Assembly: GCF_000379525.1 (NCBI RefSeq)
Contig: NZ_KB902474.1
Location: 193,574 to 233,536, forward strand
Direction: 5' to 3'
Length of the DNA: 39,963 bases
Source of the DNA: Lamprocystis purpurea DSM 4197
GTDB taxonomy: Bacteria; Pseudomonadota; Gammaproteobacteria; Chromatiales; Chromatiaceae
A program made the position numbers and the translations under genes. Numbering within the stretch: position 1 is the stretch's first letter; each line of letters begins with the position of its first letter. Shown here piece after piece: positions 31,239 to 39,721 of this stretch. The notes below the pieces were generated by a model. That model searched no databases. It was not told the origin of the DNA and saw nothing but the letters and a program-made list of their open reading frames with translations.

Positions 31239-31895
31239 TCAGTGTTCAGCCTTGATGCCGGCGGCTGGTCGGTAAAGCCCGGCCTCCCGCAGGATGTCAA
31301 ACACCGGGTCCGGAACCAGATACCGGGGGCTCAAGCCTTGACGCATCAGTGCACGTATCCGGGTCGACGCGATATCGACCTGGGTTACTTCATGGAACAG
31401 GATGCCGCCCGCTGGTCGGTTGCGCAGTGCGTGCGGGCCGGCGCAGCCGTGTTCCGCATAGAGCGCACGCAACCCCGGTTCCAATATGCGGCCGACCCCA
31501 GGCCGATGCATCACGACCAGATGGGCCAGTTCCAGGATCTCGCGTGGCCGGTACCAGTCCAGGAATCCGCGGAAGGCGTCGCCTCCGACCAGCAGGCAGA
31601 TTGGTACTTGCATGCCCAGTTCGGCCCGCAAGGATTGAATTGTGTCGTACGAGAAGGACCCCCCCGGCCGCTCCAGTTCACGGGTGTCCGCCACGAACTC
31701 GGGCTGACCGGCAATGGCCGCCTCCAGCATCGCCAGCCGCAGTGTCGCCGGGGCCTCGGGTTGGGGGCGGTGGACCGCCACGTTGAGCGGGATGAAGCGG
31801 ACCTGGTCGAGCCGTAAGGACTCGAGGCAATCCAGCGCCGGGCGCAGATGCCCCAAATGGATCGGGTCGAAGGTGCCGCCGAGGATGCCGATCAT
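31239..31895 (-). CDS. nadD: Nicotinate-mononucleotide adenylyltransferase
   Basis: 218 residues from the ATG at 31895 (MIGILGGTFDPIHLGHLRPA), a start that matches the family; a GTG at 31922 is open but unlikely. The nucleotidyltransferase motifs are GGTFDPIHLGHL and, near the C-terminus, ASTRIRALMRQG (ISSTxxR-like). It joins nicotinate mononucleotide and ATP to form deamido-NAD. Downstream comes rsfS. Upstream, proA is in the same direction but 1 kb away, beyond repeats and a gene on the other strand. Confidence 0.97.
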   Translation of the reverse strand: MIGILGGTFDPIHLGHLRPALDCLESLRLDQVRFIPLNVAVHRPQPEAPATLRLAMLEAAIAGQPEFVADTRELERPGGSFSYDTIQSLRAELGMQVPICLLVGGDAFRGFLDWYRPREILELAHLVVMHRPGVGRILEPGLRALYAEHGCAGPHALRNRPAGGILFHEVTQVDIASTRIRALMRQGLSPRYLVPDPVFDILREAGLYRPAAGIKAEH

Positions 31896-32162
31896 CGCCG
31901 TGCGGTGCCGTCGCAACGACACCCGGAAGCTGACGCGATGGCGGGACTAAAGCGCATGCCTCTGGCGAACCGCACGGTGGCAGACGCGTGGGAGCCGGAC
32001 ACGGATTCCGGTCGAACGGACCGGCAATGCGGCGTTCCGGACTCCGGTTGGTTGATCGGTAAGGGCCTTGGGCAAGGTCTCCTGACTCTTAGGCGAGGGA
32101 CGGTGAATCAGCTTGGTTACGCTAACATTAGCAGAAACGGCAGCGTCGCGTCACCCGCAGGC

Positions 32163-32454
32163 GGCGTTGATCATGGTTCCGGCCACGCGGCATCCTAGCA
32201 GCCTGTCGGACTTAGCCCCTAGGATAAGAGCATGAGTCAATATAAAGGCTTTTTGTTGCTCAAAAATCTAACGTAAGGTGATTTCCGCGAAAAATCCAAC
32301 CCGTAGGAGCCCGCTTGCGGGCGACGGGTGGGGGCACAATGACGCGATTCCGGCAGGTCACGTCGCCCGCAAGCGGGCTCCTACGGAGCGTCTTATTCGG
32401 AAATCGCCTTAAGTCCGACAGGCTGCTAGGGTGGACGAGCGTGGCGCAGTCCAG
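32163..32454. mobile_element. Broken family B element, split by an inserted element
   Basis: 32163-32198 matches one end of a family B element (GGCGTTGATCATGGTTCC arm and the start of the REP unit). The match resumes at 32426 (CTAGGGTGGACGAGCG) and fades after GCAGTCCA near 32454; the other arm is gone. The interruption is the 227-base element at 32199-32425. Confidence 0.75.
32199..32425. mobile_element. Non-autonomous transposon with CTAG target duplication
   Basis: 227 bases bounded by perfect 16-base terminal inverted repeats, CAGCCTGTCGGACTTA (32199-32214) and its complement (32410-32425), and flanked on both sides by CTAG (32195-32198, 32426-32429), a 4-base target duplication. It contains no ORF. 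Its right half holds a second pair of arms (TAAGGTGATTTCCG, 32274-32287; complement 32398-32411) around an inverted REP pair (GTAGGAGCCCGCTTGCGGGC, 32303-32325; complement 32362-32384). A 4-base CTAG-type duplication is known for some IS5- and IS1182-like elements. Confidence 0.85.
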
Positions 32455-32533
32455 TGCGCTCTACTCCCGACGACAAGTCGTCGCCCGCACTCTATCATTG
32501 TGGAATTTACCGACTGCCGAGGTTCAGTCCGCC

Positions 32534-32878
32534 ATGCCCACGTTGCGCATCCTGACCAATGTCCAAGTCCCGGCCGAAGTCCGTGCCGGTTTACTGAAAC
32601 GCGCCTCCGGCGCCGTGGCTGAGCTGCTGGGCAAGCCGGAGTCTTATGTGATGGTGATTCTGGAGGACGGGCGCGATCTGATCTTCGCCGGCACCGCGGC
32701 ACCCGCCGCCTATCTGGAACTGAAAAGTCTGAGCCTGCCCGAACTCAAGACGGCCCACTACTCGCGCGTGTTGTGCGACCTGCTCAATGAGTCGCTGGGT
32801 ATCCCGGCCGAGCGGGTGTACATCGAGTTCGCGGCCCCGCCCAGGCATTTGTTTGGCTGGAATGGCGGGACTTTTTAG
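32534..32878 (+). CDS. MIF-family tautomerase-like protein
   Basis: 114 residues from the ATG at 32534 (MPTLRILTNVQVPAEVRAGL). After Met removal Pro1 would be the catalytic base, as in the macrophage-inhibitory-factor / phenylpyruvate tautomerase family; the C-terminus (AERVYIEFAAPPRHLFGWNG) fits too. Bacterial MIF homologues tautomerise keto/enol acids, but their physiological role is usually unknown. The frame is open upstream to 32315, but that part lies in repeats. It is convergent with proA. A small palindrome (CGACGACAAGTCGTCG, 32468-32483) lies upstream. Confidence 0.92.
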   Translation: MPTLRILTNVQVPAEVRAGLLKRASGAVAELLGKPESYVMVILEDGRDLIFAGTAAPAAYLELKSLSLPELKTAHYSRVLCDLLNESLGIPAERVYIEFAAPPRHLFGWNGGTF

Positions 32879-32941
32879 GCGTCGTCCCAGCTTCAAGCAG
32901 AGAAGCCAAGACGAAAGCCTTGGACTCCGGTCGGGTGACCG

Positions 32942-34210
32942 TCAGGCGCGGACCTCGCCGTTTCCCAGGACCACGAATTTCAGCGAGGTCAGCCCCTCCA
33001 GACCCACCGGTCCGCGGGCGTGGAATTTGTCGGTGCTGATGCCGATCTCGGCGCCGAGGCCATACTCGAAGCCGTCGGCGAAACGGGTGGAGGCGTTGAC
33101 CATGACCGAACTGGAGTCGACTTCGCGCAGGAAGCGGCGGGCGCGGCTGTAATCCTCGGTGACGATGGCGTCGGTGTGCGCCGAGCCGTAGCGGGCGATG
33201 TGCTCCATGGCCGCATCCAGTCCGTCCACGACCCGGATCGACAGGATCGGCGCCAGGTACTCGGTGGCCCAGTCCTCCTCGGTGGCCGCCAGGGTCGCGG
33301 GCAGGATCTCACGGGTGCGCGGGCAGCCGCGCAGTTCCACGCCTTTCTCCCGCAGGGCGGCGGCGATGGGCGGCAGCAGGGACGGCGCCACTGCCGCATC
33401 CACCAGCAGGGTCTCCAGGGTATTGCAGGTGCCGTAGCGCTGGGTCTTGGCGTTCAGGGTGATGCGCAACGCCTTCTGCGGGTCGGCCGCGGCATCGAGA
33501 TAGACATGGCAAATCCCGTCCAGGTGTTTGATCACGGGCACGCGCGCTTCGCGGCTGATGCGCTCGATCAGGCTCTTGCCGCCGCGCGGGATGATGACGT
33601 CGATCGCTTCCGGCATGGCGATCATGACCCCCACCGCGGCGCGGTCCGTGGTGGCGACCACCTGCACTCCGTCGCCCGGCAGCCCGGCCGCGTCCAGTCC
33701 TTCGCGGATACAGGCGGCGATCGCCTGATTGGAGGCGAGCGACTCGGAGCCGCCGCGCAGCACCGTGGCGTTGCCCGATTTCAGGCAGAGTCCGGCCGCG
33801 TCCGCCGTCACGTTGGGGCGTGACTCGTAAATGATCCCGATCACCCCGAGCGGCACCCGCATGCGGCCGACCTGGATGCCGGACGGGCGATAGTTCAGGT
33901 CCGTGATGGCGCCGATGGGGTCGGGCAGGGCGGCGATCTGGCGCAGACCCTCGATCATGGCGTCGATGCGTCCGGGGGTCAGTTCGAGTCGGTCGAGCGC
34001 GGCGGTATCCAGCCCCTTGGCGGCGCCGGCTTCGAGATCGGCGCGGTTGGCCGCACTGATGGTGTCGCGCGCTTGGTCGATCCGCCGCGCGATGGCGCGC
34101 AAGGCGGCGTCCTTATCGCAGGTGGCGGCGCGGGCCAGCGCGCGCGCGGCCGAGCGGGCGCGCCGGCCCACCTCGGCCATGTAGGCGTCGATGTCGGTGA
34201 TCTGGGTCAT
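32942..34210 (-). CDS. proA: Gamma-glutamyl phosphate reductase
   Basis: 422 residues from the ATG at 34210 ([20 protein letters not shown]); longer in-frame starts exist but add unrelated sequence. It reduces gamma-glutamyl phosphate to glutamate semialdehyde with NADPH in proline synthesis. Visible marks are [20 protein letters not shown], then [11 protein letters not shown], the catalytic cysteine in [15 protein letters not shown] and [15 protein letters not shown]. proB is not nearby. It is followed, on the other strand, by the MIF-family gene. Confidence 0.97.
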   Translation of the reverse strand: MTQITDIDAYMAEVGRRARSAARALARAATCDKDAALRAIARRIDQARDTISAANRADLEAGAAKGLDTAALDRLELTPGRIDAMIEGLRQIAALPDPIGAITDLNYRPSGIQVGRMRVPLGVIGIIYESRPNVTADAAGLCLKSGNATVLRGGSESLASNQAIAACIREGLDAAGLPGDGVQVVATTDRAAVGVMIAMPEAIDVIIPRGGKSLIERISREARVPVIKHLDGICHVYLDAAADPQKALRITLNAKTQRYGTCNTLETLLVDAAVAPSLLPPIAAALREKGVELRGCPRTREILPATLAATEEDWATEYLAPILSIRVVDGLDAAMEHIARYGSAHTDAIVTEDYSRARRFLREVDSSSVMVNASTRFADGFEYGLGAEIGISTDKFHARGPVGLEGLTSLKFVVLGNGEVRA

Positions 34211-34404
34211 ACTGTGCTGCGCTGTCGATCCGTGCTGGATCGCCCAATTGTATGCCGGACACCGGGGACCGGGGCAACCGTCGGTGCTCGGGACGGTACC
34301 GCGGATCGGCATCCCGACCAACGGGGCTTGTTGCGCCGCGGCGCGGTCGCCATGTCCAGGCGTGCGGTCGAATTGACGACCTCGTTTTGCCCAGGGTGCC
34401 CGCT

Positions 34405-34821
34405 ATGACTGATGAAACCGCTGACGAACGCCTGGCCCTGACCCGGCGCATCATGGACCTGCTCACGCTCTGGGCACTGCCCGCGCCGGCGATCGTTGCG
34501 ATCCTGGATCTGCCGGATACCGTGAAAGCGCGTCAGGTCGGGCGTTTTCGCGAGGCCGAGCCCTTGCCGGACGACCCGCGGGTGAATCGTCGGATCGCCT
34601 ATCTGGTGCGGATCGAGGAGGCACTGAACACCTATTTTCCGCGTAATCCGGAACAGCGCAACCTCTGGGTCAGGCGCGGGAACCGGCGGTTTGGCCGCCG
34701 TGCACCCATCGCCGTCATGGTGGAGGATGGCGAGAGCGGCATGATCGCGGTGCTGTCGCATCTGGATTGTACCTTTGCTTGGGACCTGACCGGTTCCAAG
34801 TCCGAGTATCAGATGACCTGA
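34405..34821 (+). CDS. MbcA/ParS/Xre-type antitoxin-domain protein, without toxin
   Basis: 138 residues from the ATG at 34405. The C-terminal half (RIEEALNTYFPRNPEQRNLW, RRFGRRAPIAVMVEDGESGM) matches the toxin-binding domain DUF2384 of MbcA/ParS/Xre antitoxins. The N-terminal ~60 residues are helical. Such antitoxins pair with a downstream RES-domain NAD-degrading toxin; here the downstream gene is apaH on the opposite strand and no RES gene exists in the window. It may be an orphan regulator. The link with ApaH, another nucleotide-cleaving enzyme, is probably accidental. Subfamily call is moderate. Confidence 0.75.
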   Translation: MTDETADERLALTRRIMDLLTLWALPAPAIVAILDLPDTVKARQVGRFREAEPLPDDPRVNRRIAYLVRIEEALNTYFPRNPEQRNLWVRRGNRRFGRRAPIAVMVEDGESGMIAVLSHLDCTFAWDLTGSKSEYQMT

Positions 34822-34833
34822 TAGGGCGTCGCC

Positions 34834-35679
34834 TCAGTCGCCGTCCTCGCCCGGCGTCAGGTAGCCCGCGCAGGGCAGATGCAGCGGTTCGATGGGCTTG
34901 GATTTACGCACCCGCACCGCGGTCAGGCTGCCGCCCCACAGGCAGCCGCTGTCGATTCCCCAGACGTTGTCCTGATCCCAGTAGCCCAGCGCGGACCAGT
35001 GCCCGAAGATGATCCGCGCGGTGCGGGTCTGTCGGCCCGGACATTGGAACCAGGGGAACAAGCCTGCCGGACAATTGGCCGGCAGGCTCTTTTCCTTGAG
35101 CGCCAGGGCGCCGTCCGCGGTGCAATAGCGCAGCCGGGTCAGGCAGTTGGTGATGAAGCGCAGCCGGTCGATGCCGGTGAGCGCCGGGCTCCAGCGGCTC
35201 GGCTCGTTGCCGTACATGGCGGAGAGGAAGTCGCGCCAGTCCGATCCCCGCAGGGCGGTTTCCACCTCACCGGCGCAGGCGCGCGCGTCGCGCAGGGTCC
35301 ATTGCGGGGGGAGCCCCGCATGGATCAACGTGTAGCCCTTGGCGCTGTCGTGATGCAACAGGGGGCGGCGGCGCAGCCAATCCAGGAGTTCCTCGCGATC
35401 AGGGGCCTCCAGGACCGCCTGGAGGGTGCTCTTTTGGGCGTGCTTCTGGTTGCCGGCGGCCAGGGCGAGCAAGTGCAGATCATGGTTGCCGAGTACGACG
35501 ACCGAACAGGCGTCGAGCGAGCGGACCAGCCGCAGCACGCCCAGGGAGTCGGGCCCCCGATTGACCAGATCGCCGGCGAACCAGAGATGGTCCGCGCCGG
35601 GATCGAAACGGATGCGTTCGAGCAGGCGGTGGAGTTCCAGTTCGCAACCCTGGATATCGCCGATGGCGTAGGTGGGCAT
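34834..35679 (-). CDS. apaH: Diadenosine tetraphosphatase (symmetrical)
   Basis: 281 residues from the ATG at 35679 (MPTYAIGDIQGCELELHRLL). It is a metallophosphatase that splits Ap4A into two ADP. The motifs are GDIQG, GDLVNRGPDS and GNHDLHLLAL, with a late histidine in TLIHAGLPPQW and IFGHWSALGYW. It follows apaG by 25 bases in the classical apaG-apaH order and is likely cotranscribed with it. The in-frame extension upstream is inside apaG and is not used. Confidence 0.97.
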   Translation of the reverse strand: MPTYAIGDIQGCELELHRLLERIRFDPGADHLWFAGDLVNRGPDSLGVLRLVRSLDACSVVVLGNHDLHLLALAAGNQKHAQKSTLQAVLEAPDREELLDWLRRRPLLHHDSAKGYTLIHAGLPPQWTLRDARACAGEVETALRGSDWRDFLSAMYGNEPSRWSPALTGIDRLRFITNCLTRLRYCTADGALALKEKSLPANCPAGLFPWFQCPGRQTRTARIIFGHWSALGYWDQDNVWGIDSGCLWGGSLTAVRVRKSKPIEPLHLPCAGYLTPGEDGD

Positions 35680-35704
35680 ACGCGTGTTGTCGGTCGCGTT
35701 CCGG

Positions 35705-36079
35705 CTAGTGGAGGCTGCGCATGGATGCCAGGGAAAACGCCGGGATCGCGGCGTCGAAGCGGGTGCCATCGTCGCTGACCATGCCGTAGCTCCCATGCAT
35801 ACTGCCGACCGGTGTGGGCAGGATGGTGCCGCTGGTATACTCGAAACGCTCGCCCGGTTGCAGATAGGGTTGCTCTCCCACCACGCCCTCCCCGCGGACT
35901 TCCTGAACCTTGCCGTTCGAATCGGTGATCACCCAATGCCGGTCGAGCAGGCGCGCGGCCTCGTCGCCTTGATTTTCGATGGTAATGGTGTAGGAAAAGA
36001 CATAGCGTCCGTCGGCCGGTGAGGACTGCTCGGGCTGGAACTTGCTGAGGGCACCGACCTTGATCGAGTGATGCTTCAT
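35705..36079 (-). CDS. apaG: ApaG protein (DUF525)
   Basis: 124 residues, a single ApaG immunoglobulin-like domain: SSPADGRYVFSYTITIENQG, then LLDRHWVITDSNGKVQEVRG, then GVVGEQPYLQPGERFEYTSG, then MHGSYGMVSDDG. Its molecular function in bacteria is unclear; it is usually next to apaH, as here, and linked to cobalt and magnesium phenotypes. Length and start fit the family. Upstream, 36080-36213 shows nothing recognisable before the repeat element. Confidence 0.96.
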   Translation of the reverse strand: MKHHSIKVGALSKFQPEQSSPADGRYVFSYTITIENQGDEAARLLDRHWVITDSNGKVQEVRGEGVVGEQPYLQPGERFEYTSGTILPTPVGSMHGSYGMVSDDGTRFDAAIPAFSLASMRSLH

Positions 36080-36213
36080 GTGGACTCCTTGAATCGTTGC
36101 AATGGGTTGACTGACCGCGCTCAGGCCGTCAAGGGTACCTTAACGCGCACGACTCCAGGAAGTTCGGCATCGGATGCGCGTCGCGGGTCGGAATTTCAGC
36201 ACGCCGGCACCGC

Positions 36214-36346
36214 GCCCTTGATCATCGTTCCGGCCGCAGGGTGGACAAGCGCTAGCGCAGTCCACCGAATCCCGCGCCGTCGCTGGTGGACTGCGCTACG
36301 CTTGTCCACCCTACGATGTCCCGTGGCCGGAACCGTGATCAAGGCC
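36214..36346. mobile_element. MITE-like element, family B copy 2 (complete)
   Basis: 133 bases, nearly identical to the copy at 11453-11585: arms GCCCTTGATCATCGTTCC at 36214 and complement ending at 36346, with the same pair of GTAGGGTGGAC-type REP units inside. It lies upstream of apaG. The rest of the gap up to 36540 shows nothing recognisable. Confidence 0.85.
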
Positions 36347-36540
36347 GGCACCGCGGTGCAGCGCGCGTGAACGGAAGCAGACAAGCGGGCCGCAACGCGG
36401 GATAATACAAACCGGAATGCGGCGTCGGTGACCGGTCACGTCCGTTCACGCCGCTCTCGTTGCGCGATTTGATGGTTGTTTCGCACGGTTTTCGATCCCT
36501 CACCCCCAGAACTTCACTTGCAGTGTTCTTCGGTACGTCA

Positions 36541-36708
36541 ATGACTTACAAGCGCAACCGTCGAAAACCCGATCTGTTCGCCCTCCTGCTGATCGTCGTG
36601 GTCGTCGGTATGACCGCAACCCTCGCGTACCAGATCAACATCTACTACGGCGCGGATGCGGTGCCGATCGCCAAGCAGGCGCCCGGCGCCGACGCGGTCG
36701 GTGGCTGA
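36541..36708 (+). CDS. Small single-helix membrane protein
   Basis: 55 residues from the ATG at 36541: basic N-terminus (MTYKRNRRKPD), one membrane helix (LFALLLIVVVVGMTATLAYQ) and a short outer tail. An in-frame start at 36460 is possible but adds unlikely sequence. It ends 25 bases before the oxidoreductase gene in the same direction and may be cotranscribed. Function unknown. Confidence 0.6.
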   Translation: MTYKRNRRKPDLFALLLIVVVVGMTATLAYQINIYYGADAVPIAKQAPGADAVGG

Positions 36709-36733
36709 TCGCCTCACGGCAGGTCTCCTCCCC

Positions 36734-37669
36734 ATGCCGGATAAACTCCGTTTAGCCGTGATCGGCGTCGGTTATCTGGGCCGTTTTCACGCCCTGATCT
36801 ACTCCCGTATGACCGATGTCGTGCTGATCGGCGTGGTCGACGCGGACCCGGAGCGCGCCCAGGCCGTGGCGACCGAGGCCGGCTGCGCCGTCTTTGACCG
36901 CGCGGCGGATCTGGTCGATCGGGTCGATGCGGTCAGTATCGTGGTCCCGACCACGCTCCATTGGTCGGCCGCCGAGCCGTTCTTGCGGCGCGGCATCGCG
37001 GTGCTGATCGAGAAGCCCATCGCCGCGACCCAGGCGGACGGCGCCGCGATCGTGCAATTGGCCGGTGACCATGGGGCACTGGTTCAGATCGGGCATGTGG
37101 AGCGGTTCAATGCCGGGGTCATGGCGCTGGCCGAGCGCATTACGGCACCGCGCTACATCGAAGCCCAGCGCATGGGCGGATTCACCGAGCGCGCGACCGA
37201 CGTGGACGTGGTGTCGGATCTCATGATCCACGACATCGACATCATCCTGGCGCTGGTGGGGGAACCGATCAGCAGCATCTCCGCGGTGGGTTCAGCGGTG
37301 CTGACCCCCCATGTGGACATTGCCAGCGCCCGTCTCGAATTCGTCAACGGGACCGTGGCGAATGTCGTCGCGAGCCGTGTCTCGGACAAACAGACCCGCC
37401 GCATCCGCGTCTTCCAACCGGGGGCCTACCTGTCGCTGGACTTCATCGCGCAAACCATCGACAGCGCCGGTCTCAAAGAGATACCGGGGGCCGCCCGTCC
37501 CGAGATCGTGCGTGAGCGTCTTCAGGTCGAAGCGGTCAAACCGCTGGACCGGGAACTGGCCGCCTTCGTGCAATCGGTCCGCACCGGCCGTCCGCCATTG
37601 GTGGACGGTGCAATCGGGCTGAAAGCGCTGGAGGTCGCGCTGGAGGTTCGCGCCCGGATCGGGGGCTAG
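36734..37669 (+). CDS. Gfo/Idh/MocA family oxidoreductase
   Basis: 311 residues from the ATG at 36734 (MPDKLRLAVIGVGYLGRFHA). The N-terminal Rossmann fold has the dinucleotide motif GVGYLG and the EKPIA motif typical of the family; the C-terminal alpha/beta domain has HVERFNAG and HDIDIILALVGEP. Members oxidise or reduce sugars, inositols or nucleotide sugars with NAD(P). The substrate is not predictable here. Relatives are often found near lipid A or nucleotide-sugar genes, but no such neighbour is visible. Confidence 0.93.
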   Translation: MPDKLRLAVIGVGYLGRFHALIYSRMTDVVLIGVVDADPERAQAVATEAGCAVFDRAADLVDRVDAVSIVVPTTLHWSAAEPFLRRGIAVLIEKPIAATQADGAAIVQLAGDHGALVQIGHVERFNAGVMALAERITAPRYIEAQRMGGFTERATDVDVVSDLMIHDIDIILALVGEPISSISAVGSAVLTPHVDIASARLEFVNGTVANVVASRVSDKQTRRIRVFQPGAYLSLDFIAQTIDSAGLKEIPGAARPEIVRERLQVEAVKPLDRELAAFVQSVRTGRPPLVDGAIGLKALEVALEVRARIGG

Positions 37670-37875
37670 CACTTGCGAGCCGACGATGGAGTCGCGCAGC
37701 CGAGCGTCGCTGGTGCGGGGTCCGGCGGACGGTTGTCCGCGTAGCAAAGTGACCAGCACGCGCTCGTAGTCGTGCGTGTACTTTACGTGAAAGCGGACAT
37801 CTGAAACTTGCGTTGACAGGGTCGTGGCCGATAATCCATTTATGTGAAGTCGACCGGAGCGACAGCCCGCGCAAC

Positions 37876-38019
37876 GTGCCGTGGGCCGGACTCCCCATCC
37901 TCGCGCTGACCGCCAACCCCTCCGACGAAGTCCGGGCCCACGACTTGACGGCGGGCACGAGCGATCTTATCGCCAACCCGGTCGCGCCCTCCGCAACCTT
38001 TGCGACGCTCGGCCGTTAG
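37876..38019 (+). pseudogene. C-terminal remnant of a response-regulator receiver domain
   Basis: The reading GLPILALTANPSDEVRAHDL, followed by TAGTSDLIANPV and FATLGR, aligns with the last third of a receiver (REC) domain, where the usual text is PIIALTA...G..D.I.KP. The conserved Lys of the KP pair is replaced by Asn (ANPV) and the first two thirds, with the phospho-accepting Asp, are absent. It lies between the oxidoreductase and the HD-GYP gene. The rest of the gap 37670-38060 shows no gene. Confidence 0.6.
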
Positions 38020-38060
38020 CTGGGCGTGCATTGAGGGGGTGCCTGATCGTCGCGGGATCG

Positions 38061-39614
38061 CTAAAGCGTATCTTCGATCTTGTATCCCTGTTCGCGGAAG
38101 ATGCGCAGGCACGCATCAACCACCGCCGCATCGAACGTAGTACCGCGATGCGCCGCAATCTCGCTCATGGCCGCCTCAATACCCAATGCCGCCCGATAAG
38201 GACGCGGCGAGGCCATGGCCTCAACCACGTCGGCGACGGCGAGAATCTTGGATTCCAGCAACAGGGCATCCCCCGTCAGTCCCAGCGGATAGCCTGATCC
38301 GTCAATCCGCTCGTGATGCTGCTGAATGATCTTGGCAATTGGCCATGGGAAACTGATAGCCTTGAGAATATTGAAGCCGATCATCGCGTGCTCTTTGATC
38401 AGGTTAAATTCGTTCTCACTCAAACGGCGGGGCTTCACCAGTATTTCAAGCGGGATGCCGATCTTGCCGAGGTCATGAATCGTCGCCGCCAGATGCAGGC
38501 CGTGAATAAAGCTGGGCGCTAACCCCATTTCCAGCGCGATGGCAGAGCTGAGATTGGCCACCCGCCGCTGATGCCCCGCGGTATAGGAGTCACGCTGGTC
38601 GATGGTGTCGGCGATGACCTGGATCGTTTGCTCCAGGCTATCCCGCAAATTGAGCTGATACTGTACTTTCTCGATTTCCGTCCGAATGGCTCGAATGCCG
38701 AAGCTGATGTCATCCGCCACTTCCTGCAATAGCTTCCGCTCGGGAATCGACCAGGAGTCGCGGCTGGCACTATAGAGGCTCAAGCAAGCTATTGTCCCGT
38801 TGGGCAGTTTGAGCGGTATGGCGATGTTCGATTGGTAGCCGCGCTGGGAGGCCGCCGCCCGCCATGGCAACATGGTCGGGTCGGTGGCAATATCAGCGCA
38901 GAACTGGACCTCCCCGGAGCGGATGGCGCGGCCCGTGGGACCTTGGCCGCGTTCGGTCTCCGCCGAGGTGAATTGACCTAATGCCAGATAGCCGTCATTG
39001 TGTCCATAGTGGGCGATCGGCCGGACGCATCGCTCCGGTCCACTGTCCGCGAGCCCCACCCAGGCCATCAAATAACCGCCGGTCTCTACCGCGATCCGGC
39101 AATATTCGTTGAGCAGGATGGTTTCAGTCGTGGAGCGCAGCAATGCGACGTTGCTCTCGCTCAAGAATTTTAGGGTGCGGGTGGTGGCCAGCAAATCCAC
39201 TTCCAGGAAATGCCGCTTCGAATTATCACGGATGTTGCACTGAATGACTTCGATACCATCGCAGTCATAGACATTGCTGATAAACTCGACGTAAATGAGC
39301 TGCCCGTCTTTCCTCTCCAACGGCAGGTCACTGTAGCGGATGTAACGGTTGGTCTGGAGCTCAATAAACGCATCTTGGTTGAGTTTGGTGTCTCTGAAGG
39401 CGCCGATATCCCACAGACTTTTCCCCACCAGCTCTTCGTGCGAATAGCCGATGATATCAATCAGAAAGGGATTGGCATCCTCGATCTCCGAGGTTTCTGC
39501 GTTGAGGATCAGGATACCGTCTTGCGCCGATTCAAACAGGCGGCGGTAGCGCATTTCAGAAAATCGCAGCGATTGATCGATGGCTGCTTGACGATCGCGT
39601 CTTGGTTCACTCAT
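38061..39614 (-). CDS. PAS-GAF-HD-GYP sensor phosphodiesterase
   Basis: 517 residues with three domains: PAS (~20-135, FESAQDGILILNAETSEIED), GAF (~160-305, ending LPNGTIACLSLYSASRD) and HD-GYP (~320-510). The HD pair is His380-Asp381 (TIHDLGKIGIP), the second metal-binding set includes His433-His434-Glu435, and the signature is GSGYP (Gly441-Tyr442-Pro443). Such enzymes break down cyclic di-GMP, sometimes cGAMP, in response to a signal at the PAS/GAF parts. All catalytic marks are present, so it is probably active. No membrane helix is seen, so it is cytoplasmic. A tiny ORF overlaps its start. Confidence 0.95.
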   Translation of the reverse strand: MSEPRRDRQAAIDQSLRFSEMRYRRLFESAQDGILILNAETSEIEDANPFLIDIIGYSHEELVGKSLWDIGAFRDTKLNQDAFIELQTNRYIRYSDLPLERKDGQLIYVEFISNVYDCDGIEVIQCNIRDNSKRHFLEVDLLATTRTLKFLSESNVALLRSTTETILLNEYCRIAVETGGYLMAWVGLADSGPERCVRPIAHYGHNDGYLALGQFTSAETERGQGPTGRAIRSGEVQFCADIATDPTMLPWRAAASQRGYQSNIAIPLKLPNGTIACLSLYSASRDSWSIPERKLLQEVADDISFGIRAIRTEIEKVQYQLNLRDSLEQTIQVIADTIDQRDSYTAGHQRRVANLSSAIALEMGLAPSFIHGLHLAATIHDLGKIGIPLEILVKPRRLSENEFNLIKEHAMIGFNILKAISFPWPIAKIIQQHHERIDGSGYPLGLTGDALLLESKILAVADVVEAMASPRPYRAALGIEAAMSEIAAHRGTTFDAAVVDACLRIFREQGYKIEDTL

Positions 39615-39721
39615 GACGACTTCCGCAGGTAATACTTGATTTTAGTCTTCTTGGTTCGCAAATCAGTTCGCAGACACGCAAGAATCTCGGCTTCGCGGTT
39701 TGCTTGGGTATGACGCGACAT
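39611..39721 (-). CDS. Possible 36-codon leader ORF of the HD-GYP gene
   Basis: From an ATG at 39721 a basic peptide is read (MSRHTQANREAEILACLRTD, ending YYLRKSS) and its TGA overlaps the HD-GYP start codon (ATGA). The exact coupling suggests it is translated, but the peptide matches nothing I know. Upstream, about 39728-39760, is a sequence (TGGACCCCATGTCCAGGACA) that resembles an insertion-sequence end, and the stretch to the window end shows no other feature. Confidence 0.35.
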   Translation of the reverse strand: MSRHTQANREAEILACLRTDLRTKKTKIKYYLRKSS

